Source: Actinomycetes bacterium
Lineage (GTDB): Bacteria; Actinomycetota; Acidimicrobiia; Acidimicrobiales; Acidimicrobiaceae
NCBI GenBank assembly: GCA_021785005.1
Contig: JAJYGT010000092.1
Coordinates: forward strand, 1-32,517
Direction: 5' to 3'
DNA: 32,517 bases
Part shown: positions 1 through 8,498 of the stretch, piece after piece
Layout of the letters: each line of letters starts with the position of its first letter
Position numbering within the stretch: position 1 is the first letter of the stretch
Made by a program: the position numbers and the translations under genes
The notes under the pieces: model-generated
What the model was told of the DNA's origin: nothing
The model's database searches: none
What the model saw: the letters and a program-made list of their open reading frames with translations, nothing else

Positions 1-149
1 CCCTTTCGTTGGTGGGTTTGGTGTGTCTTATTAACAACCATTCTACCAGTTCAGAGGGCACTATTTCTTTATATAGCGTCTAATTTAGATGTCGGTTCGG
101 TGTTTCTAGGCTAAGTTTACACTTCGGGTAATCTCAAGCCCAGCGCATA

Positions 150-1007
150 TCAAGAGAGCTCAGACGCCTCTTTAGGTAAACGATTGACCATGCGATCTAA
201 AACTAATGCCAATTTCATCGGACTTTCAACCTTGAGATCGCATGATACCAGCAATTCTGGTGGCGTCTCGAAGCCGCCTTCGACCAAAATCGAAAACCGC
301 GATAGTCCAAGGTCACGTTCCCGCTCTAGCTCTATAAAGGAATCTAGATCACCAAGATCATCACCGGCAAACACGACCGAATCGTATTGCTTCGCAAATT
401 CCCTTATAATCGATACCTTCGTGGGCGACGAAGACGGGACAACCTCGACGACCATTTTCCCAAGTCGTGCAACAAGCCCTCTCTGTTCTAGATTCTTGTC
501 TATCCAGTCAAAAAGTTGTTCTTTGTATTCAACTGAATTTCGAAAATGAAAAGCGCAAGAGTAACCCTTATCTTCAAAATAAATTTCAGGCACTGGATTG
601 GCAAGCCAGCGTTGCTTTAGATCTGACAGTTCTTCCAGCTCTTCTGGAATGATTCGAGCGACTTGTGAATCAACGCTACCGATAGTAGTGCGCTCCAACC
701 CATAGTGACCAAACAACAAAACGTCGTTCGGTTTGACTGCGTCTGACAAAAAAGCAAGTCTGTGACGTAAAAAATCAACAGGCCGACCCGAAAGAATCGC
801 AAGTGATGACTTGGCAACGAGGCGATTGAACACAATTTTCATTACCGGATCGGGAGCGGCCTGCGAGGGCAGATCTACAATAGGAGCAGTTGTCCCGTCA
901 AAATCAAGTACGAAAATTCGTCGCCCATATTGAAATTTCGGCGAACTTACAAATTCCGCTAAGCGATCCCATTTTCTATCCGCTAACGTCGGAGCCGAGT
1001 ACAACAT
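150..1007 (-). CDS. otsB: Trehalose-6-phosphate phosphatase (HAD family)
   Basis: It dephosphorylates trehalose 6-phosphate to trehalose in the cytosol, the second step of the OtsA/OtsB route. The 285-aa protein shows the HAD nucleophile motif FVLDFDGT with Asp35 and Asp37, a motif II serine in AILSGRP (Ser73), a motif III lysine in PSSSPTK (Lys197), and the magnesium-binding motif IV FAGDDLGD (Asp216, Asp217, Asp220). Length and motif order fit OtsB and the trehalose-phosphatase superfamily. The ATG overlaps the end of the LytR_C gene by 32 bp, so the two are probably co-transcribed. No otsA is in the window. The Shine-Dalgarno match is weak. The fold and general activity are secure; trehalose specificity rests on overall resemblance. 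Confidence 0.88.
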   Translation of the reverse strand: MLYSAPTLADRKWDRLAEFVSSPKFQYGRRIFVLDFDGTTAPIVDLPSQAAPDPVMKIVFNRLVAKSSLAILSGRPVDFLRHRLAFLSDAVKPNDVLLFGHYGLERTTIGSVDSQVARIIPEELEELSDLKQRWLANPVPEIYFEDKGYSCAFHFRNSVEYKEQLFDWIDKNLEQRGLVARLGKMVVEVVPSSSPTKVSIIREFAKQYDSVVFAGDDLGDLDSFIELERERDLGLSRFSILVEGGFETPPELLVSCDLKVESPMKLALVLDRMVNRLPKEASELS

Positions 1008-1722
1008 TCACATCCGATGGATAAACGTCTGGAAGAGGAGCTTGAGAAACATAAGGTACCGCAGCAGAGGCACTAAGCCCTAGTATTCTCGCTATCGCCT
1101 CACCAGCAACCTGAAAACCAGTGTAGTAATACACAGTAGTTGACGTCAAATTCGACACCGTAGCGTTTATCGGAACTACGACATTGAAGTTCAAATTCGC
1201 GAGTTTAGACGTTATTGAAGCAGCAAGCCCAGGGATAGCTGTTCCGTTTGCCACCCTAACGGTCACACTTGAATTAGCGGAATTATCGGCTAACTGTATT
1301 GTCGTGGTAGTAGCCGGTGTCTGAGGCATTGGAGGGGCGCTCGCAGTGCTAACCGAAGTAAAGGCCCCAGTCGCGGTGGTAGGCGTTGTCAAGGCCGACG
1401 ATCCCTGCTGGGCTAACGTTGTCGGGGCCGAGTCAACCCCGGTAGTCGAAGTGATTGCAGATGCTTTTTTAACGGACTGAGTAGTTTGGACGATGGTAGA
1501 TGTCGTGTCCAATGAAGTAGCGCTAGGCGTAGTATATATTTTCGGTAGTCCAATGATCAATATTGCGGCAAAAGCCACACCTATTACTAGGCCAACTCTC
1601 GCCGAAACTGGTTTGAGTTCCCCCAGGCCCAAAAACGAAAGTACCTTATTATTTTTTCGTCGCCGCTTTTTCGTCGCCGCTTTGCCAAAGACTTCATCGG
1701 CAGGGAATCTTCCAGCTGTCAT
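976..1722 (-). CDS. Membrane-anchored LytR_C domain protein
   Basis: This 248-aa protein has a short basic cytosolic N terminus (KKRRRKNNK), one transmembrane helix at about residues 43-60, a low-complexity Ser/Thr/Ala/Pro linker at about 65-150, and a C-terminal LytR_C-like domain from about 152 to 244 (SVTVRVANGT start, VYYYTGF, then a DVNVVLGSD end). LytR_C domains are found extracytoplasmically, often attached to LytR-CpsA-Psr ligases; here the domain stands alone on a membrane anchor, a common actinobacterial arrangement. The role is unknown but probably concerns the envelope. The ATG is supported by AGAGGG seven bases upstream. A 14-bp tandem duplication lies inside the N-terminal coding sequence (1653-1680). 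The stop overlaps otsB. Confidence 0.8.
   Translation of the reverse strand: MTAGRFPADEVFGKAATKKRRRKNNKVLSFLGLGELKPVSARVGLVIGVAFAAILIIGLPKIYTTPSATSLDTTSTIVQTTQSVKKASAITSTTGVDSAPTTLAQQGSSALTTPTTATGAFTSVSTASAPPMPQTPATTTTIQLADNSANSSVTVRVANGTAIPGLAASITSKLANLNFNVVVPINATVSNLTSTTVYYYTGFQVAGEAIARILGLSASAAVPYVSQAPLPDVYPSDVNVVLGSDVSG
1653..1680. repeat. Two perfect 14-bp tandem copies inside the LytR_C gene
   Basis: TTTTTCGTCGCCGC occurs at 1653-1666 and again at 1667-1680. The unit is not a multiple of three, so the two copies are read in different frames; both give basic residues before the membrane helix. Loss or gain of one copy would shift the frame. Confidence 0.9.
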
Positions 1723-1938
1723 TCGGACACCCTCTTAGTAGATGAACGGATAAAGAAAACCGATCCGTATAGCACTATGTTAAATCACAATAGTGTAATT
1801 TAACCACTCTTTGCTTTCTTACACCTTGAAATTGTGAGTTTTTAGCCACAATTGCGCATACAGAGATAGCGTAACAACAAACTCAAGCCCTTCAACGACG
1901 TGCTAAAGGAACAAGATCAGCTAAGATGTTTCGCCTAT
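1723..1938. other. Divergent intergenic region, LytR_C gene and tRNA-Thr
   Basis: This stretch must hold the promoter for the minus-strand LytR_C-otsB pair and for the plus-strand tRNA. It is AT-rich near 1740-1860. I see no convincing -35/-10 pair, terminator or further gene. Confidence 0.5.
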
Positions 1939-2011
1939 GCCGGTGTGGCGCAGCTGGTAGCGCAGGCGATTTGTAATCGTCAGGTCGTCGGTTCGAGTCC
2001 GACCACCGGCT
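1939..2011 (+). tRNA. tRNA-Thr (anticodon TGT)
   Basis: It folds as a complete cloverleaf: acceptor GCCGGTG (1939-1945) with CACCGGC (2004-2010), D arm GCGC/GCGC, anticodon stem GGCGA/TCGTC with loop TTTGTAA placing TGT at 1972-1974, and T arm GTCGG-TTCGAGT-CCGAC. The discriminator is T2011. CCA is not encoded, since CGA follows. It is the only plus-strand gene in the first 15 kb. Confidence 0.96.
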
Positions 2012-2097
2012 CGAACAGGCTCTCTCGTTGTAATCCGCATACGAACAACGCCACAATCCTACTTGGTGAGCCATCTTGAATAGAAACCAACACCTGC

Positions 2098-2943
2098 TTA
2101 TAGGTTACTTTTTTTGCCCCTTACTCGCTGAATTTCAAAAAGTGCAATTGCTGCAGCCGCCGAGACATTCAGGGAATCGAGTCGTCCCACTTGGGGAATG
2201 TTAACGAGGTAATCACAACGCTCCCGAGTTAACCGCGATAGACCCTTGTCTTCAGCTCCAAGAACGAGTGCAACCGGACCATCAACTGACACGGCATCCA
2301 AATCGAAGATAGACCTTGTACCCTTGACCTCGAGACCTACCGTGGTAACGCCAATTAGCGACAGCTCCCTTAGGGCGCTGGGAATTCCAGAAACGAGCGC
2401 AAACTTCAAGTATTCAATCGCTCCCGCTGCGCTTTTCGTTACGGTCGGCGTTACCAAGGTCGTACGATTTTGAGGTAAAATCACTCCAGTTACGCCTGCA
2501 AGTTCTGCAGAACGCAACACTGCACCAAGATTGTGTGGATCTGTAATACCATCTATCACGACTAAAAATGGAGTTTCAGATTCCTCCACCAACTCTTCGA
2601 GCGCTAAATCTCTTACCGGAGTAGCCTTTGCCAAAATTCCTTGAGATCCTTCAGATCGCGATACCGTTTCGAAGCGCTTCCGAGATACGGTAAGCAAAGG
2701 TATTCGTTGGGCTACCGCAAGATCAGTAATTTCGGCCACGATCCCTTTTTTGATTACTGTATCTTCTATCCAAATATGGTCGACTTTGCGCACTCGAGCT
2801 CGCACGAGTTCACGCACAGCTTGACGACCTTCTACTTGATCTCCACCGATCGAGCGTCGCTTAGGGGATTCAAAATTTGCCCTCGGTGCGCGATCGCTTC
2901 TCTTGGAGTTGGTCCTTGATCTATAGGGCATATTCGCTTTCAC
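2098..2943 (-). CDS. rlmB: 23S rRNA (guanosine-2251-2'-O)-methyltransferase, SpoU/TrmH family
   Basis: This is a SAM-dependent 2'-O-methyltransferase with the knotted SPOUT fold, expected to act on the peptidyl-transferase region of 23S rRNA. The 281 residues comprise a basic low-complexity N-terminal tail (about 1-35), a substrate-binding domain beginning GGDQVEGRQAVRELV (33-110), and a catalytic domain with motif 1 DPHNLGAVLRSAELAG (135-150), motif 2 VALVLGAEDKGLSR (224-237) and motif 3 LNVSAAAAIALFEIQR (258-273). RlmB and other TrmH-type enzymes are hard to separate by eye, but the extended N-terminal domain favours RlmB. M. tuberculosis has the equivalent gene (Rv3579c) beside cysS and ispF; cysS is missing here. 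Confidence 0.88.
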   Translation of the reverse strand: MKANMPYRSRTNSKRSDRAPRANFESPKRRSIGGDQVEGRQAVRELVRARVRKVDHIWIEDTVIKKGIVAEITDLAVAQRIPLLTVSRKRFETVSRSEGSQGILAKATPVRDLALEELVEESETPFLVVIDGITDPHNLGAVLRSAELAGVTGVILPQNRTTLVTPTVTKSAAGAIEYLKFALVSGIPSALRELSLIGVTTVGLEVKGTRSIFDLDAVSVDGPVALVLGAEDKGLSRLTRERCDYLVNIPQVGRLDSLNVSAAAAIALFEIQRVRGKKSNL

Positions 2944-3137
2944 TCATTTCTTGACCTAAATACACAGTCGACTAAATACGAAGTCGAGCCGTCAAGGTAA
3001 TTTACCGATGACCTTCGCTTGATTATGCTACAGTGATTCGTAACTACGAAAAGCGAGCTGATTGTTCACTGGCCGAGCAAATCAAACATTCTCAAAATTC
3101 TACAAAACTGTCAAGTCTACGACTTGTCTCATAGGAA
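2944..3137. other. Intergenic gap where cysS lies in relatives
   Basis: This 194-bp AT-rich stretch between ispF and rlmB must carry the rlmB promoter if the genes are not co-transcribed. No cysS remnant or clear terminator is visible. Confidence 0.4.
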
Positions 3138-3638
3138 TCAGTCAGTTGCCTTGTAGGCAAGTGTTGACGCGATACATACCACCGCATCTCCGGCTCCAAG
3201 TGAACCAACCTTTTCAGCACTCTTTGCCTTCACCGATACCGGTGCCTGCAATACCGTTGTCATATTTTGTGACATTAAACCTAGAAACTCAGCGATACGA
3301 GGTCGCTGCAAAATTACGGTTACATCTGCATTTACCAGAAGATAACCCCGATCAAGAAACATCTCGTAGCATTTTTTCAACAAGAAGACGCTGTCGATAT
3401 TTTTCCAACGTTCATCATTGTCCTTGAAGTGGTCGCCAAGGCCGCCCATACCGATGCTGCCTAATATGGAATCAGCCAGTGCATGACATACCACGTCGGC
3501 GTCAGAATGCCCCTCGGGTCCATTAGAAGAATCCACTTGAATCCCTCCAAGCATAAACTTCCGAGCCGGATTTAACGAAAGTGGATGAATATCAAATCCA
3601 GATCCAACCCTCAATCGTAAAAATAAATTCAAATCCAT
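3138..3638 (-). CDS. ispF: 2-C-methyl-D-erythritol 2,4-cyclodiphosphate synthase
   Basis: It cyclises CDP-methylerythritol 2-phosphate to MEcPP with release of CMP, the fifth step of the MEP isoprenoid pathway, as a zinc-dependent trimer. The metal ligands are visible in GSGFDIHPL (Asp and His) and in the downstream VVCHAL His; the hallmark GHSDADVVCHALADSILG is intact, as is the C-terminal VKAKSAEKVGSLG stretch. I prefer the ATG at 3638 (166 aa), preceded by GAGTGG, over an in-frame GTG at 3653 that would share one base with the ispD stop and has no ribosome-binding site. It directly follows ispD, as in many actinobacteria. The flexible loop reads GDHFKDND, without the usual GDIGxxFPDTD proline. 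Confidence 0.93.
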   Translation of the reverse strand: MDLNLFLRLRVGSGFDIHPLSLNPARKFMLGGIQVDSSNGPEGHSDADVVCHALADSILGSIGMGGLGDHFKDNDERWKNIDSVFLLKKCYEMFLDRGYLLVNADVTVILQRPRIAEFLGLMSQNMTTVLQAPVSVKAKSAEKVGSLGAGDAVVCIASTLAYKATD

Positions 3639-3652
3639 CGAAGTTCCACTCA

Positions 3653-4306
3653 CTAGTTTTCGTAAGAAAAAAGTTCATGTAGTAAAGCCCTAGCGATCAT
3701 CAAATCGCTTTTTGTGGTGATCTTCATGTTCGAATAGTCTCCCTCTACCGAATCTACAACGGCGCCGAGACGTTCAGCCGCGCTACCTTCGTCCGTAGTC
3801 TCAAGCTGAGCCTGTACTATGGCGAAAAGGCACTCACGGGTGAACCCTTGTGGAGTCTGAACTGCAACAATTCCTTCGCGACTCAACGAGTTGAGACCCC
3901 CAATCTCGTTTATGTGTGCCAAAGAATCGACGATTGGTACGACTGGGATCACGGCGGTAGATCCAGCAAGAAGGCGCGAAATGACACGTTGATACAATGA
4001 AAACGAGGCCAATGGCCGCGCGGCATCATGGACTAAAACAAAGTCAACAGTGGCTGGTATCGATTCAAACCCCAGTCGCACTGACTCACTCCGAGTTGCG
4101 CCACCTTTGACTACGCTTGCACCACAACCGCTAAACATGGGGCATAGCTCGTCAGGTAGCACCAAGGTCACCCCAGCTGACACTTGCGTTGCAATCTTGA
4201 GCGTTAAATCTATGACTCTGGCTGATCCGATAGTTGCCAGCTGCTTGTAACCACCAAAACGACTACCGCTGCCAGCGCCAACGACGATAGTCCAAATCGA
4301 ACTCAC
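3653..4306 (-). CDS. ispD: 2-C-methyl-D-erythritol 4-phosphate cytidylyltransferase
   Basis: It transfers CMP from CTP to MEP, the third step of the MEP pathway. The 217-aa protein has the nucleotide-binding N terminus VVGAGSGSRFGGYKQ (a variant of AAGxGxRxGxxxPKQ in which Tyr replaces the usual Pro before KQ), then GGATRSESVRLG, LVHDAARPL and VAVQTPQGF, all in the family order. The start is GTG at 4304-4306; the overlapping ATG two bases upstream is out of frame and stops at once. It lies 71-74 bp downstream of carD and just upstream of ispF, matching the carD-ispD-ispF order of mycobacteria. Confidence 0.94.
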   Translation of the reverse strand: MSSIWTIVVGAGSGSRFGGYKQLATIGSARVIDLTLKIATQVSAGVTLVLPDELCPMFSGCGASVVKGGATRSESVRLGFESIPATVDFVLVHDAARPLASFSLYQRVISRLLAGSTAVIPVVPIVDSLAHINEIGGLNSLSREGIVAVQTPQGFTRECLFAIVQAQLETTDEGSAAERLGAVVDSVEGDYSNMKITTKSDLMIARALLHELFSYEN

Positions 4307-4377
4307 ATATTTACTTTCGACACTTTTTTCGCGATCACATCCATCACCATGGACAATGGTTTGGTTCTATTTCTGAT

Positions 4378-4857
4378 CTATTCAAGAGCCGCGTCGAGGC
4401 GTTTTTCGGCCTCGCCTTCTTCGACCGCTAGCGCAAAAGTCAACTCAGAAATCAGGATTTGACGAGCCTTTGAAAGCATCCTCTTTTCCCCAGCAGACAA
4501 TCCTTTGTCCTTATCTCGAATTGACAGATTCCTAACCACCTCGGCCACCTGATAAATGTCGCCAGATTTCAATTTTTCAACATGGTTTTTGTAACGTCGC
4601 GACCAGTTGGTGGGCATTCGTGCGTCTTTTTTCTTCAAGACTGCAAAAACCTCTTCCACCTCTTCATCGTTTATAACTTCACGAATTCCAACTTCTTCGG
4701 CTTTTTCAACCGGAACTTTTAAAGTCAAATCTCCAAAGGCCAACTTGAGCACGAGGTATTCACGCGTCTCCCCAAGCAAGTCCATAGCCTCGCGCTTCTC
4801 GATAACAGCCGCACCGTGATGGGGATAGACAACTTTGTCTCCAACCTCGAACTTCAT
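4378..4857 (-). CDS. carD: CarD-family RNA polymerase-binding regulator
   Basis: CarD binds the RNA polymerase beta subunit through its N-terminal Tudor-like domain and stabilises open complexes, notably at rRNA promoters; it is essential in mycobacteria. The signature KFEVGDKVVYPHHGAAVIE at the N terminus and the helical C-terminal DNA-binding domain ending in AKARQILISELTFALAVEE are clear. The coding sequence opens with two consecutive ATG codons; AGGAG lies four bases from the second and one base from the first, so I use the second (159 aa), which also matches the usual family start. A 10-bp inverted repeat lies about 150 bp upstream. Confidence 0.95.
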   Translation of the reverse strand: MKFEVGDKVVYPHHGAAVIEKREAMDLLGETREYLVLKLAFGDLTLKVPVEKAEEVGIREVINDEEVEEVFAVLKKKDARMPTNWSRRYKNHVEKLKSGDIYQVAEVVRNLSIRDKDKGLSAGEKRMLSKARQILISELTFALAVEEGEAEKRLDAALE

Positions 4858-4860
4858 CAT

Positions 4861-5162
4861 TCTCCTGAATTACAAAAAATACCCTACTAATTTTAGAGCA
4901 TCGCCCAGTTAAAAAACGCACATTTGGTATTATGCCCAACAATGCATCAAAGTATTGGCGTTATTGTCGACGCTACAAGCCCCTGAACGGCCGACTTCGT
5001 CGAGACAAATTTTCCCACTGAAGGTAAATTTGTCTTAAAGTGGGTATTACGAGCTCCTCGAACTCGCCATTTCCCTTGTAGTACTTGCAAATAAGTAACG
5101 CCGTGACCTCTCAGTGTGCAAGCGACTATAACAACAGCGCTCGAGGCCAGAACCATCCCAAA
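4861..5162. other. carD upstream region
   Basis: This 302-bp gap separates lysS from carD. Open frames in it lack family resemblance and ribosome-binding sites. The only structure I see is the inverted repeat at 5003-5035. The carD promoter is expected here. Confidence 0.5.
5003..5035. promoter_or_regulatory. 10-bp perfect inverted repeat upstream of carD
   Basis: AGACAAATTT (5003-5012) and AAATTTGTCT (5026-5035) are perfect inverted arms around a 13-nt centre that adds a two-pair CC/GG inner stem. No T-run follows on either strand, so it is not a standard intrinsic terminator. It could be an operator or a transcript structure ahead of carD. Confidence 0.4.
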
Positions 5163-6587
5163 TTAACGTTGTTCTTCTCTCATCACTGGAAATGCAATAA
5201 CTTCACGAATTTGTGATGTATCGCACAGCAGCATTATTAATCTATCAATCCCAATGCCCAAACCTCCCGTGGGAGGCATGCCATACTCGAGCGCGCGCAA
5301 ATAGTCTTCATCCATAGACATCGCTTCGTCGTCACCCTGTCGACCGAGCTCTACTTGATGTTTGAATCTCGCGCGCTGTTCATCAGGATCGACCAATTCA
5401 GAAAAAGCATTCGCCAACTCTCGACCCGCGACAATAGCTTCGAATCGCTCAACGCGACTAGGCTTCGTACGGTGGTCGCGCGACAGCGGTGAAACTTCGG
5501 TTGGAAAATCTGTAACAAAAGTCGGGTTCCACAATTTGGACTCAGTTGTCTTCTCGTAGATCTCAAGTACGAGTTTTCCAGGTCCCCAACCTGGCTCGCT
5601 TGAAATGCCAAACTGATCGGCGTAACTCTTCAAAACCTCCATCGGTGTATCTAAGCTAATCTCCAAACCAGTCGAGGTAGAAGCAAGTTCCTCTAATGTT
5701 GATCGCTCCCACGGTACTGAAAAGTCGAGCTGCTCGCCCTGGTAGGAAATCTTGGTCGACCCGTGTATTGCGACGACGATATCAGATATTAAGGTTTCGG
5801 TGAGCAACATGATATCTTGATAGTCAGCGTAGGCCTCATAAAGTTCTAGCATCGTAAATTCAGGATTGTGCCTCGGGGAAATGCCCTCGTTTCGAAACAC
5901 TCTGCCAATCTCGAAAACCTTTTCGAATCCACCCACGATTAATCTTTTCAAGTAAAGTTCAGGAGCGATTCTCAGAAAGAGGTCCATATCGAGCGCATTG
6001 TGGTGCGTTTTAAATGGACGCGCGAGTGCACCTCCTGCCAAGGGATGCAATATTGGAGTCTCTACTTCTACGAAGCCTCTATCTTCCAAAAAACGCCGAA
6101 TCAAAGACGTCACCTTGAACCGTGTAGATAAAATATTACGGCTTGTCGGACTCGTCCATAAATCTACATATCGTTGCCGGTAACGGGTATCGACATCGGT
6201 AATACCGTGCCATTTGTCACCGAACCCACGACGAGCTATTGCTAAGACTTTGAGGTCATCGATGAATATCGAAAGCTCTCCGCGTCTGGTCTTTCCAACA
6301 AGTCCGCTAACCCCAATCCAGTCCCCTAAAGAAAGATTGCAAAATCGCTCAAACGAATTTAAGTCATTAGGACGAGCAAATAGTTGAACAGCCCCCGTCT
6401 CATCGCGCAACTCAGCAAACGCTACCTTGCCTTGGACTCTTAGAAGCATGACCCGTCCAGCAACATTCACCCGCTGATCGGTCATCGTCGCGGTCTCGAT
6501 GTCTCCAAAGCGCTCCCGTACACTCGCAGTTGAATCGCTTTTTTCAAAGCGATAGGGAGTTGCTAACTCTGGGATTTGCTCATCCAT
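5163..6587 (-). CDS. lysS: Lysyl-tRNA synthetase, class II
   Basis: It charges tRNA-Lys with lysine. The 474-aa protein has an N-terminal anticodon-binding OB domain (about 40-115, VNVAGRVMLLR to DLKVLAIARR) and a class II catalytic core with motif 1 around FLEDRGFVEVETPIL (166-180), motif 2 RVFRNEGISPRHNPEFTMLE (229-248), and motif 3 GGLGIGIDRLIMLL near the C terminus. YVDLW and the ARPFKTHHNALDMDLFLRIAPEL region are typical of LysRS rather than AspRS or AsnRS. The ATG is preceded by AGGG five bases upstream. In mycobacteria lysS also lies downstream of panC and coaX. Confidence 0.97.
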   Translation of the reverse strand: MDEQIPELATPYRFEKSDSTASVRERFGDIETATMTDQRVNVAGRVMLLRVQGKVAFAELRDETGAVQLFARPNDLNSFERFCNLSLGDWIGVSGLVGKTRRGELSIFIDDLKVLAIARRGFGDKWHGITDVDTRYRQRYVDLWTSPTSRNILSTRFKVTSLIRRFLEDRGFVEVETPILHPLAGGALARPFKTHHNALDMDLFLRIAPELYLKRLIVGGFEKVFEIGRVFRNEGISPRHNPEFTMLELYEAYADYQDIMLLTETLISDIVVAIHGSTKISYQGEQLDFSVPWERSTLEELASTSTGLEISLDTPMEVLKSYADQFGISSEPGWGPGKLVLEIYEKTTESKLWNPTFVTDFPTEVSPLSRDHRTKPSRVERFEAIVAGRELANAFSELVDPDEQRARFKHQVELGRQGDDEAMSMDEDYLRALEYGMPPTGGLGIGIDRLIMLLCDTSQIREVIAFPVMREEQR

Positions 6588-6712
6588 TTAAACCCTGCCT
6601 CGCTCATTCCAAGCTAAAATTAAAAAACTTCCTTGCCAAAATCGTGCTCACGTCGAGAACGCTAAATTAAGCCTCGACCCCATCGCCACCTTTTATGGTG
6701 TCGATGCACTGT

Positions 6713-7531
6713 CTATTTCAACATGTTTTTTTCATAAAGAAGTCTAAGACCGTGAAGAGTTAGCCACGGCTCGATGTGATCGATCTCACTGCATTGTGGC
6801 GCAATCACCTCTGCGAGTCCACCCGTGGCAATTACCACAGCTGAGTCACCAATCTCTTTCTTGATACGTCGCGCCATGCCATCTGCCTGAGCAGCGAAAC
6901 CATAAATGGCCCCCGATTGGATAGACTCGATTGTCGTTTTCCCAATAACACTACGTGGCGCCACCAATTCCACTTTACGCAGCGCCGCGGCGCGAGATAC
7001 TAGAGCATCCAAACTGATCTCGAGACCCGGGCAAATGGCACCGCCTAAATACTCGCCATTTGCTGACACCGCGTCAAAGGTCGTAGCAGTTCCAAAGTCC
7101 ACGATAACTAACGGACTTCCGTACAAGTCTTTTCCACCCACGGCATCCGCAATACGGTCAGCTCCCACTTCCTTAGCGTTGTCATACAAAATAGGCATTC
7201 CGGATTTGATGCCCGGGCCAATCATGAGCGCGTTTACTTTGAACCAGGTTTGGGTCATTTCGCGAATGGTTTGACTCACAGCTGGAACCGTCGACGAAAT
7301 CACTACACCTTGGATTGGCGCTAGGTTTGTCAATCCTTTCAAACTCAAGAGCTGAGTTAGCATTAGAGCGTGCTCATCTGCGGTACGTTCTGATACTGTC
7401 GATACTCTAAAATGGTGTAGAAGCCCGTGATCTGCGGCTCGCGAACCCAAAGTCGAGTTATAGTTTACGCTAGAACTTTCGTAAACCCCAATTACTGTAT
7501 TGGTATTGCCAACGTCAATTACAACCAACAA
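6713..7531 (-). CDS. coaX: Type III pantothenate kinase
   Basis: It phosphorylates pantothenate with ATP, the first committed step of coenzyme A synthesis. The 272-aa protein belongs to the ASKHA fold: N-terminal phosphate-binding MLVVIDVGNTNTVIGVYE, the GADRIADAV motif, and VDFGTATTFDAVS are all present. Type III enzymes typically need a monovalent cation and are not inhibited by CoA. The start is TTG at 7531 (the next codon is also TTG), with GGTGAGG about ten bases upstream; no ATG is available before the conserved N terminus. It lies 55 bp downstream of panC, which makes the substrate, so the pair forms a CoA block. Confidence 0.94.
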   Translation of the reverse strand: MLVVIDVGNTNTVIGVYESSSVNYNSTLGSRAADHGLLHHFRVSTVSERTADEHALMLTQLLSLKGLTNLAPIQGVVISSTVPAVSQTIREMTQTWFKVNALMIGPGIKSGMPILYDNAKEVGADRIADAVGGKDLYGSPLVIVDFGTATTFDAVSANGEYLGGAICPGLEISLDALVSRAAALRKVELVAPRSVIGKTTIESIQSGAIYGFAAQADGMARRIKKEIGDSAVVIATGGLAEVIAPQCSEIDHIEPWLTLHGLRLLYEKNMLK

Positions 7532-7586
7532 TGTATGTGCACCTCACCCGGTTATAATTTTGAGAACCGATCAAACAAGTCTTTTC

Positions 7587-8441
7587 TCATGGAAAAACCG
7601 GCGTATTATCAATGAGGCGAACTCCGTCAAAAGATACAGCGCAAAAAAACCTCGACATTGAATCAAAGTTGCTAACGGGCTCAAGCGAACCGTTTACTGC
7701 TTCTAAGTAGTCAATCACTGCTGATGTTCCGTTCTCGCTCGCGCGAAGCAAGATTAGGTTAGACATTTGCGGAAGTACATCTACCGGAGACTCGCCTTTA
7801 GCAGCAGCGCTACAACCCAATTTGAACGCTTCGTAAATCGATGGCGCCGCGGCCCGTGCGCCATCGCTAAGCAGAACATTACGCGACGATATCGCAAGAC
7901 CGTTTTCTTCTCTTACTGTTGGAATAGGACGTATTTGCACAGGAAAATGAAGTTCACGCACCATATCACTAATTATGCGCAATTGCTGGAAATCTTTTTC
8001 TCCAAAATAAGCGACACACGCCCCAACAATAACAAAGAGCTTCGCAACCACCAGTGCGACTCCTTCAAAATGCCCAGTGCGAAATTTTCCTTCGAGCCCA
8101 GACATTATTTCTGTTGCAGAAATACGGAATCGTAACGGCGACGGATGTATGTCACCCACCAAAGGCGCAAACAAAACGTCAACGCCCGCCGACTCAAGTA
8201 GTTTTTCATCCGCTTCAAGATCTCGGGGATATCTCAAAAAGTCGTCTTCGTTGTTGAATTGAAGTGGATTTACAAATATCGATACCACTACTATGTCGCA
8301 CTCCTTACGGGCATGCTCAAAAATTGACAAGTGCCCTTGGTGAATCGCTCCCATGGTGGGTACAAGTCCGACTGTAAGTCCTTGGCATCGTTTCGTACTT
8401 AGAAATTCAAAAAGTTCACGTGGCTGTGAAAAATGGTACAT
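7587..8441 (-). CDS. panC: Pantothenate synthetase
   Basis: It condenses D-pantoate and beta-alanine with ATP to give pantothenate. The 284-aa protein shows the nucleotidyltransferase motif GLVPTMGAIHQGHLS (His34, His37), SIFVNPLQF, the RYPRDLEAD stretch, FGEKDFQQL, and the KMSKS-like ISSRN loop. The ATG has a canonical AGGAGG four to five bases upstream, one of the strongest ribosome-binding sites in the window. The panD gene that often follows is absent; coaX follows directly. Confidence 0.96.
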   Translation of the reverse strand: MYHFSQPRELFEFLSTKRCQGLTVGLVPTMGAIHQGHLSIFEHARKECDIVVVSIFVNPLQFNNEDDFLRYPRDLEADEKLLESAGVDVLFAPLVGDIHPSPLRFRISATEIMSGLEGKFRTGHFEGVALVVAKLFVIVGACVAYFGEKDFQQLRIISDMVRELHFPVQIRPIPTVREENGLAISSRNVLLSDGARAAAPSIYEAFKLGCSAAAKGESPVDVLPQMSNLILLRASENGTSAVIDYLEAVNGSLEPVSNFDSMSRFFCAVSFDGVRLIDNTPVFP

Positions 8442-8498
8442 TTCCCCTCCTAATATTCGATCGGGTTGCGTAAGGCCAGAGCCAACACTACCTCGGAT

